Assembly: GCA_019689695.1 (NCBI GenBank)
Contig: JADGHA010000105.1
Span: 1-10,979, forward strand
Direction of reading: 5' to 3'
Source: Micromonosporaceae bacterium
Lineage (GTDB): Bacteria > Actinomycetota > Actinomycetes > Mycobacteriales > Micromonosporaceae
DNA: 10,979 bases
This document shows, piece by piece, positions 6,600-10,979 of the stretch; positions within the stretch are counted from its first letter, which is position 1, and each line of letters begins with the position of its first letter. The position numbers and the translations under genes are program-made. Under the pieces are notes generated by a model. That model saw only the letters and a list, made by a program, of their open reading frames with translations. It searched no databases and was not told the DNA's origin.

Positions 6600-6631
6600 G
6601 AGCCGGCCCGCTCTCCGTAGCGGGCCGGCTC
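6600..6631. terminator. Bidirectional hairpin terminator
   Basis: A perfect 13-bp inverted repeat, GAGCCGGCCCGCT (6600-6612) and AGCGGGCCGGCTC (6619-6631), encloses the 6-nt loop CTCCGT. It lies 9 bp after the peptidase stop codon and overlaps the last stop codon (6632-6630) of the converging minus-strand operon, so it can serve both directions. There is no U-tract, as is common for actinobacterial terminators. Confidence 0.88.
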
Positions 6632-6944
6632 AGGACCGCCCGTCGCCCGACCCGGGCCGCTGTTTTCCTGCCGACCTGCGCACCCCGCCCGTAGCGTCCT
6701 CGTCCTCGCCGGCGAGCGCGGCCCGCAACCGGTCGCGCTCGGCCCTGCGGCGCTGCGCCGCAGACGCCAGCCGCCCGGCCATCTCGTCGCGCCACCCGCG
6801 GAGCAGGAAGAACGACAGCGCCGCGGAGAACAGCAGCGCGATCATCAGCTTGACCAGAACGTTCAGGTCCACCGGCCAGAGCACCAGGAACACCAGCAGG
6901 AACAGACCCACGCGCCCGAGGGTGTACTTCACAACCGGGCTCAT
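6630..6944 (-). CDS. Small two-helix membrane protein, DUF4229-like
   Basis: This 104-residue protein begins MSPVVKYTLGRVGLFLLVFL, has hydrophobic segments at about 8-23 and 31-49, then a charged Arg/Ala/Glu-rich helix (52-80, WRDEMAGRLASAAQRRRAER) and a polar tail. Length, opening sequence and two helices followed by a basic helix fit the actinobacterial DUF4229 family, whose function is unknown and whose members are often found near menaquinone genes. I choose the ATG at 6944. The ATG at 6950 directly abuts its only ribosome-binding site, GAAGGG, whereas AAGGG (6955-6951) lies 6 nt from the second ATG. It is the last gene of the mqnE operon, 10 bp after the stop of the preceding gene, and its stop lies in the shared terminator stem. 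Confidence 0.75.
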   Translation of the reverse strand: MSPVVKYTLGRVGLFLLVFLVLWPVDLNVLVKLMIALLFSAALSFFLLRGWRDEMAGRLASAAQRRRAERDRLRAALAGEDEDATGGVRRSAGKQRPGSGDGRS

Positions 6945-6954
6945 CGCCATCCCT

Positions 6955-7359
6955 TCACGGCCGGGCCATCCACCTGATCCCGTAGTACCAGACGAGCGAG
7001 TACGCCGCGATGGCGACGGCGGCGCCGGACGCGCCGCGCGCCAGCGGCGCCAGGTCGCCGGCGATCGCGTTGGCGAGGATGCCCAGCGCCACGGCGAGCG
7101 CGACGCCGACCAGCGCCACCACCACCCGGCCCGGCTGCCCGCGCCAGGCCCGGAACTCCTCGGTCAGCAGCCAGACCGGCAGGACGATGGCGAGCCAGCC
7201 GTTGGCCCGCCCGAACCGGCTCACCCCCAGGGCCGCGAGCACGACGTCCAGCAGCACCAGCACACCGAGCCCGAAGACGAACCCGGCCAGGGCGAACCCG
7301 AGCAGCGAGCCGAGGCTGGCCAGCCTGCCGCGCTCGTCCCGGTACGGGCCCGCGCCCAT
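6955..7359 (-). CDS. Hypothetical four-helix membrane protein
   Basis: I do not recognise this 134-residue protein. It has four predicted hydrophobic helices (about 17-43, 54-67, 79-101, 109-127), an amphipathic charged segment between helices 2 and 3 (TEEFRAWRGQPGR, 66-78) and a short polar N-terminus. Many Gly/Ala/Leu/Val residues and few charges inside the helices suggest an inner-membrane protein; no catalytic motif is visible. The ATG at 7359 begins 6 bp after the mqnE stop codon, with GAGG overlapping the end of mqnE, so the two are almost certainly co-transcribed and probably coupled. The neighbourhood suggests a link to menaquinone or membrane redox chemistry, but that is guilt by association. 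Confidence 0.7.
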   Translation of the reverse strand: MGAGPYRDERGRLASLGSLLGFALAGFVFGLGVLVLLDVVLAALGVSRFGRANGWLAIVLPVWLLTEEFRAWRGQPGRVVVALVGVALAVALGILANAIAGDLAPLARGASGAAVAIAAYSLVWYYGIRWMARP

Positions 7360-7365
7360 GCCGCC

Positions 7366-8535
7366 TCAGGCCCAGACCTGCTGCGGCTGCGCGCGCCGCT
7401 GCGCCAGCGGCACCGGCGGGTCGTACTCCCGTACCACCTCGTACCGGGTGTTGCGCTCCACCGGCCGGAACCCGGCGTCCCAGATCAGCTCCAGCAGGTC
7501 CTCGCGGTGCATCGTCGACGGCGTGCCGTAGTGGTCGGCGTCATGCGTGATCTTGTACTCGACCACCGAGCCGTCCAGGTCGTCCACGCCGAAGTTGAGC
7601 GAGAGCTGCGCCACCGACAGGCCGTGCATGACCCAGAAGCACTTCAGGTGCGGCACGTTGTCCAGCAGCAGCCGGGACACCGCGAAGGTCTTCAGCGACT
7701 CGGCCGGGGTGGCCATCGTGGTCCGCGCCTGCAGCCGGTTGCGGATCTTCCCGTCCGCGGCGTCGACGAAGTCGTGCTGGTAGCGCAGCGGGATGAAGAC
7801 CACGAAACCGCCGGTCTCGTCCTGCAGCTCGCGCAGCCGCAGCACGTGGTCCACCCGGTGCTTCGGCTGCTCGATGTGCCCGTACAGCATGGTGGCCGGG
7901 GTGCGCAGGCCCTTCTGGTGGGCAAGCCGGTGGATCCGGGACCAGTCCTCCCAGTGGGTGGCGTGGTCCACAATGTGCTGCCGGACCTCCCAGTCGAAGA
8001 TCTCCGCGCCGCCGCCGGTCAGCGACTCCAGCCCGGCGTCGATCAGCTCATCCAGGATCTCGTCGGCGCTCCGGCCGGAGATCTTCTCGAACCAGTGGAT
8101 CTCGGTGGCGGTGAACGCCTTGAGGCTCACCCCGGGCAGCGCCGCCTTCAGCTCGCGCAGCACCCGCGGGTAGTACCGCCACGGCAGGGTGGGGTGCAGG
8201 CCGTTGACGATGTGAAGCTCGGTGAGCTGCTCGCCCTCCATCTCCCGGGCCTTGCGGACCGCCTCCTCCACCCGCATCGTGTACGCGTCCTTTTCGCCAG
8301 GCTTACGCTGGAACGAGCAGTACGCGCAGCTGGCCGAGCAGACATTGGTGAGGTTGAGGTGCCGGTTGACGTTGAACATCACCCGGTCGCCGTTCTTGGT
8401 GGTTCGCACGTGGTGCGCCAGCCGGCCCAGCCACGCCAGGTCGTCGCTCTCGTAGAGCGCGATGCCGTCCTCGCGGCTGAGCCGCTCCCCGGCGTAGACC
8501 TTCTCCTCCAGCTCACGCCTGCGATCGGCAGCCAT
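7366..8535 (-). CDS. mqnE: Aminofutalosine synthase (radical SAM), menaquinone biosynthesis
   Basis: MqnE joins S-adenosylmethionine with 3-[(1-carboxyvinyl)oxy]benzoate to make 6-amino-6-deoxyfutalosine, an early step of the futalosine route to menaquinone. This 389-residue protein has the radical SAM cluster motif CSASCAYC (66-73; Cys66, Cys70, Cys73 ligate a 4Fe-4S cluster), the preceding FNVNRHLNLTNV and the following QRKPGEKDAYTM. It also has HIVNGLHP (108-115), GGGAEIF (174-180) and TPATMLYGHIE in the SAM-barrel region. Length matches the family. These motifs separate it from the related dehypoxanthine-futalosine cyclase MqnC and from CofG/CofH. The start is the ATG at 8535 with AAGGAGG (8551-8545) nine bases upstream. 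It leads an operon with two small membrane proteins; the other mqn genes are not in this window. Its presence implies that this organism makes menaquinone by the futalosine rather than the classical Men pathway. Confidence 0.95.
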   Translation of the reverse strand: MAADRRRELEEKVYAGERLSREDGIALYESDDLAWLGRLAHHVRTTKNGDRVMFNVNRHLNLTNVCSASCAYCSFQRKPGEKDAYTMRVEEAVRKAREMEGEQLTELHIVNGLHPTLPWRYYPRVLRELKAALPGVSLKAFTATEIHWFEKISGRSADEILDELIDAGLESLTGGGAEIFDWEVRQHIVDHATHWEDWSRIHRLAHQKGLRTPATMLYGHIEQPKHRVDHVLRLRELQDETGGFVVFIPLRYQHDFVDAADGKIRNRLQARTTMATPAESLKTFAVSRLLLDNVPHLKCFWVMHGLSVAQLSLNFGVDDLDGSVVEYKITHDADHYGTPSTMHREDLLELIWDAGFRPVERNTRYEVVREYDPPVPLAQRRAQPQQVWA

Positions 8536-8636
8536 CCGCCCCCGCCTCCTTCGCGAATCCCTGCTGGCGAGCGTACGACGGACAGCTCCGCCGGCCGGCC
8601 GCGGGCGCGGATCGGGCGGTGCCCGTCACGCCTCTC

Positions 8637-8695
8637 AGGTACCCGTTACCTCGGGCCGATCGACATGACCAAGACCGTGCGGTAAGACAGGTAAG
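8637..8695. promoter_or_regulatory. GGTAA-type motif cluster and tentative promoter between mqnE and the NlpC/P60 gene
   Basis: The 203-bp divergent region 8536-8738 holds four GGTA-containing hexamers. GGTACC is at 8639-8644 and GTTACC (inverse of GGTAAC) at 8645-8650, together forming the dyad AGGTA-N5-TACCT (8637-8651). Two direct GGTAAG copies lie at 8681-8686 and 8690-8695. A possible plus-strand promoter is TCGACA (8660-8665), 17 bp, TAAGAC (8683-8688); the -10 match is poor. The motif cluster is seen; binding by a regulator is inference. I saw no riboswitch core here. Confidence 0.35.
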
Positions 8696-8738
8696 GGGCA
8701 CACCACCCCGCCGATGAGATGCCCTGGGGAGCACACCG

Positions 8739-10337
8739 ATGGCGATGCACAGGCGCAGGCAGCGGGTCTCACCGGGCGCCGCCCAGGCCGGGTACTGCCC
8801 GGCGCCGGGCAAGGTGCCCTCGCCGGCGCGGGCCGCCGGGGGCTCCCCCCTTCGCGCCGCGGTCCGCCCGATCGCCTGGTCCGCCCTGGTCAGCAGCGTG
8901 GTGCTGAGCATCGCGGTCGGCCCAGCGCACGCCGCACCCGACACCAGCCCCGGCGACCAGGTCCCCAACGCCGGCCTGCGCCCGGTCCCGGACCGGCCGC
9001 TGCAGCTGCCCGGCACCGCGGCACCGGCCGCGGTCCCCGGCCTCAGCCCGCTCGCCCAGCAGGTCACCTCGGCGCAGGCCCGTCTCGAGCAGGTCGGCGA
9101 GCAGCTCAAGCAGCTCAAGCTGGAGCACGCGAAACTCTTCACCAACCTCGCCCTGGCCGATCGGGAGTGGCGGGCCGCCAGCGAGCGGCTGGCCAAGGCG
9201 CAGGAACAGGCCAGCGCCGCCGCGGCCGAGGTGTACAAGGCGACCTCCGGCCTGCCGCCCCACATCACCTCGGACCTGCGCAACCTGAGCGCGCTGTCTC
9301 CGGTGACCGGCGACGACATCCCTGGGGACGGCGCCGCCACCGAGCTGATGCACGCCCAGCAGGAGGAGCACGACAAGTACCAGGCCTACCTGGCGGCGCT
9401 CAAGGCCAAGGACACGGTGTCCAGCCGGATCCTTGACCTGGAAGCCGAGTTCAAGCGCCTGGAGCGGGACTTCCTCGCGCTCCGCAAGCGCCACGCCGAC
9501 GAACTCACCAAGATCGAGCTCGAGCGGGAGAAGCGGGACCGGGCGATCGGCGCCCAGTTCATCGACAACGGCTCCCTCAACGGGTACGCCGCCAACCCGC
9601 TCGCCCTCAAGGCCGTACGGGTGGCACTCGACCAGCTCGGCGACCCGTACGTGTGGGGGGCGGAGGGCCCGAACAGCTTCGACTGTTCCGGTCTCGTGTG
9701 GTACTCGTACTTCCACGGCGCCGGGTACAACCTGCCCCGGGTGTCCCGGGACCAGTACAACGCCACCAAGTCGAGGACCGTCTCGCGGACCGCCCTGCTC
9801 CCTGGCGACCTGCTCTTCTTCGCCACCAACCCGAACGACTGGACCACCGTGCACCACGTCGGGATGTACCTCGGCAACGGCAAGATGATCCACGCGCCGA
9901 CCACCGGCGACGTAGTGAAGATCTCCACCGTCTGGTGGTCGGAGTTCTTTGCCGCGACCCGGGTCTTCCCGGAGCGAGTGGCCGGGGTGGGCGACGGCAC
10001 GGCGCCGTCCGGTGGCGGCAACGGCCACCCGACTCCTTCGCCGAAGCCGCCGAAGACGCCGCCCGCCTCGAAGCCGACGCCACCGTCGACAACACCGCCA
10101 ACGTCTCCCTCGACGCCTCCGTCCACCTCCCCGTCTCCGTCCGACTCCCCGTCGCCTTCTCCGTCGGAACCGCTTGAGTCGCCGTCGCCCAGCCCGAGCG
10201 CGTCCAGCTCTCCGCGGAAGAGCCGCAACCGTCGCCCAGCCAGACCCCGGACAGCGGCGAGCCATCCGTCGACGCGAGCGGTGCCAGTTCGGAAAGCGCC
10301 ACGCCGGCTGCTGCCGACTCATCCGGTCCGTAGCTGA
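8739..10337 (+). CDS. Secreted coiled-coil NlpC/P60 peptidoglycan hydrolase
   Basis: This 532-residue protein is a cell-wall hydrolase of the RipA/p60 type, expected to cut stem peptides outside the membrane. In order: a long basic N-region (1-43), hydrophobic signal core (44-60) with likely cleavage after AHA (63-65), a Pro-rich linker, and two coiled-coil stretches (about 105-165 and 200-272, rich in Glu/Lys/Gln/Leu). The NlpC/P60 domain follows (about 287-412), with catalytic Cys316 in NSFDCSGLVWYSY, His373 in VHHVGMYLG and the third polar residue His385 in MIHAP. A Pro/Ser/Thr-rich tail runs from about 420. The last ~40 residues turn abruptly Arg-rich, which looks like a frameshift. ATG 8739 is chosen for GGGGAG at 8726-8731, 7 nt upstream. 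The GTG at 8814 would give a more normal signal peptide but lacks a ribosome site. The coiled coils may hold the enzyme inactive or bind a partner, as in related hydrolases. Confidence 0.9.
   Translation: MAMHRRRQRVSPGAAQAGYCPAPGKVPSPARAAGGSPLRAAVRPIAWSALVSSVVLSIAVGPAHAAPDTSPGDQVPNAGLRPVPDRPLQLPGTAAPAAVPGLSPLAQQVTSAQARLEQVGEQLKQLKLEHAKLFTNLALADREWRAASERLAKAQEQASAAAAEVYKATSGLPPHITSDLRNLSALSPVTGDDIPGDGAATELMHAQQEEHDKYQAYLAALKAKDTVSSRILDLEAEFKRLERDFLALRKRHADELTKIELEREKRDRAIGAQFIDNGSLNGYAANPLALKAVRVALDQLGDPYVWGAEGPNSFDCSGLVWYSYFHGAGYNLPRVSRDQYNATKSRTVSRTALLPGDLLFFATNPNDWTTVHHVGMYLGNGKMIHAPTTGDVVKISTVWWSEFFAATRVFPERVAGVGDGTAPSGGGNGHPTPSPKPPKTPPASKPTPPSTTPPTSPSTPPSTSPSPSDSPSPSPSEPLESPSPSPSASSSPRKSRNRRPARPRTAASHPSTRAVPVRKAPRRLLPTHPVRS
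10205..10333 (+). other. Probable original C-terminal tail of the NlpC/P60 gene, now in the -1 frame
   Basis: From about 10214 the -1 frame (frame of base 10214) reads AEEPQPSPSQTPDSGEPSVD and continues Ser/Ala/Glu/Pro-rich to a TAG at 10331-10333. This matches the composition of the tail before it (PSPSPSASSS). The annotated frame instead reads RKSRNRRPARPRTAASHPST and onward with more A/T third positions. A one-base deletion near 10205-10216, or a sequencing error there, would explain it. Confidence 0.6.
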
Positions 10338-10344
10338 GCGTCCC

Positions 10345-10358
10345 GCCCGCAGCCGGGC
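10345..10358 (+). terminator. Weak hairpin after the NlpC/P60 gene
   Basis: GCCCG (10345-10349) and CGGGC (10354-10358) form a 5-bp stem with a CAGC loop, 7 bases after the stop codon. There is no U-tract, and short GC stems like this are common by chance here, so it is only a candidate terminator. The rest of 10338-10485 shows no other clear structure apart from the next gene's ribosome-binding site. Confidence 0.25.
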
Positions 10359-10485
10359 GTGCGCCGGGAAGTTTCGCGGCGCTGACGTGTCGCCTGGGCG
10401 ACCGCGGCGCGGATGTGGCACGGTGAAAGCCGGGGCGGACCGCGCCGGGTGGGGGGACGCGCGCCACCGCTAGTGGAGGGCTGGT

Positions 10486-10979
10486 ATGCGCGAGGACAAG
10501 GCGTCGCCGCCGGGCGACCCGGATGGGGCCGGCGCTGTTGCCGGTGGGTCCGTGGATGGGCCGGCGGCGTCCCACCAGCAGCCACCGCCCCCGCCGCACG
10601 GCGTGGTGCAGGCCGGCCCGGGCGAGCCGGAGTCGGGCTCGAAGGTGGCCGAACCATGGGATGCGTTCGCTGCGGCGAAGCGGTCTGCACCGGGCACCTC
10701 GCTGCGCTCGCCGCAGCAGCCAACCGGCAGCAGCGGCGTGCGGGCCAGCGTCAGCGTCCCGGGCGCCAACCAGCTTCCGCCCGACCAAATGCCCAGCCAG
10801 GTCCGCGCCGGGTCGCGCACCACGGCGGTCTACCGGGCGACATACGCGACGGGCGGCACCGGTGACCGGGCCGAAGCTTCGCCGGCGGCTTCGGCCGCTG
10901 GGCCGGATGCGCCTTCGACCAGCCCGGAGAAGGCAGCTGCTGCCGTGCCTGGCCAGCCCTCCGTCGAGCGGTCCACGCC
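10486..10979 (+). CDS. N-terminal part of an unrecognised Pro/Ala/Gly/Ser-rich protein
   Basis: An open frame of 164 codons runs from the ATG at 10486 to the right edge without a stop. GGAGGG at 10475-10480, 5 bases upstream, supports the start. The product begins MREDKASPPGDPDGAGAVAG and is low-complexity throughout: Pro, Ala, Gly and Ser dominate, there is a QQPPPPP run near residue 32, and no hydrophobic segment or catalytic motif appears. Slightly more ordered islands are KVAEPWDAFAAAKR (53-66) and RTTAVYRATYATG (110-122). Long disordered N-termini like this often precede a membrane segment or an extracellular or kinase-regulated domain in actinobacterial proteins. What follows lies outside the window, so no function is given. 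The frame is the same strand as the NlpC/P60 gene, 148 bp downstream of it. Confidence 0.7.
   Translation, partial: MREDKASPPGDPDGAGAVAGGSVDGPAASHQQPPPPPHGVVQAGPGEPESGSKVAEPWDAFAAAKRSAPGTSLRSPQQPTGSSGVRASVSVPGANQLPPDQMPSQVRAGSRTTAVYRATYATGGTGDRAEASPAASAAGPDAPSTSPEKAAAAVPGQPSVERST

Noticed and set aside
6850..8685. Very long plus-strand frame (611 codons) opposite mqnE and the small membrane protein genes
   Set aside because: Arg/Gln/Val/His-rich composition with no domain; it is the antisense shadow of mqnE and its neighbours, expected at this GC content.
8536..8738. Possible c-di-AMP (ydaO-type) riboswitch ahead of the NlpC/P60 gene, as is common for actinobacterial wall hydrolases
   Set aside because: I searched by eye for the conserved purine-rich and CCGAACCC-like core segments and did not find them; only short GGTAA-type motifs are present.
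8769..10421. 550-codon minus-strand frame opposite the NlpC/P60 gene
   Set aside because: Arg/Gly-rich low-complexity translation without motifs, fully opposite a gene with signal peptide, coiled coils and catalytic residues.

Overview
The window is very GC-rich DNA (strongly G/C third codon positions, frequent GTG starts, GTGA gene overlaps, hairpin terminators without U-tracts) from an actinobacterium. An RNA-polymerase-associated HelD-type helicase, the futalosine-pathway enzyme MqnE next to a DUF4229-type membrane protein, and a secreted coiled-coil NlpC/P60 hydrolase together suggest a Micromonosporaceae-like or Streptomyces-like organism. This placement is inference and no species is claimed.

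Layout, left to right. Bases 1-1146 hold the C-terminal half of a HelD/UvrD-like helicase entering from the left edge. Bases 1244-1996 encode a two-domain VOC (glyoxalase/Cfp30B-like) protein. Its 3' end lies in a 26-bp tandem triplication (1979-2056) that also contains the stop codon of the converging ABC ATPase gene. Bases 2032-4885 (minus strand) are a three-gene cobalamin-type ABC importer operon. Its order is lipoprotein binding protein (btuF-like), FecCD permease (btuC-like), ATPase (btuD-like), joined by two GTGA overlaps. A cobalamin riboswitch (about 4911-5114) with a possible Shine-Dalgarno-sequestering hairpin precedes it. That riboswitch is the best evidence that the transporter handles cobalamin or another corrinoid rather than an iron siderophore. 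A near-perfect 44-bp palindrome lies in frame inside the first codons of the permease gene.

Divergent from the operon, 5232-6590 encodes a secreted C39-like cysteine peptidase, ended by a strong 13-bp-stem hairpin (6600-6631) shared with the converging minus-strand genes. Those genes (8535 down to 6630) form a compact operon: mqnE (aminofutalosine synthase, menaquinone biosynthesis), an unrecognised four-helix membrane protein and a small DUF4229-like membrane protein. A 203-bp divergent intergenic region with several GGTAA-type hexamers separates mqnE from 8739-10337, a secreted coiled-coil NlpC/P60 peptidoglycan hydrolase with a Pro/Ser/Thr tail. The last part of that tail looks frameshifted. 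The window ends in the N-terminus of a low-complexity protein (10486 to the right edge).

Most of the content belongs to known families. I see no CRISPR array, insertion sequence, tRNA, rRNA or unknown multi-gene system. The most unusual features are sequence-level ones: the palindrome inside the permease gene, the 26-bp triplication across two convergent stop codons, and the apparent one-base frameshift in the hydrolase tail.
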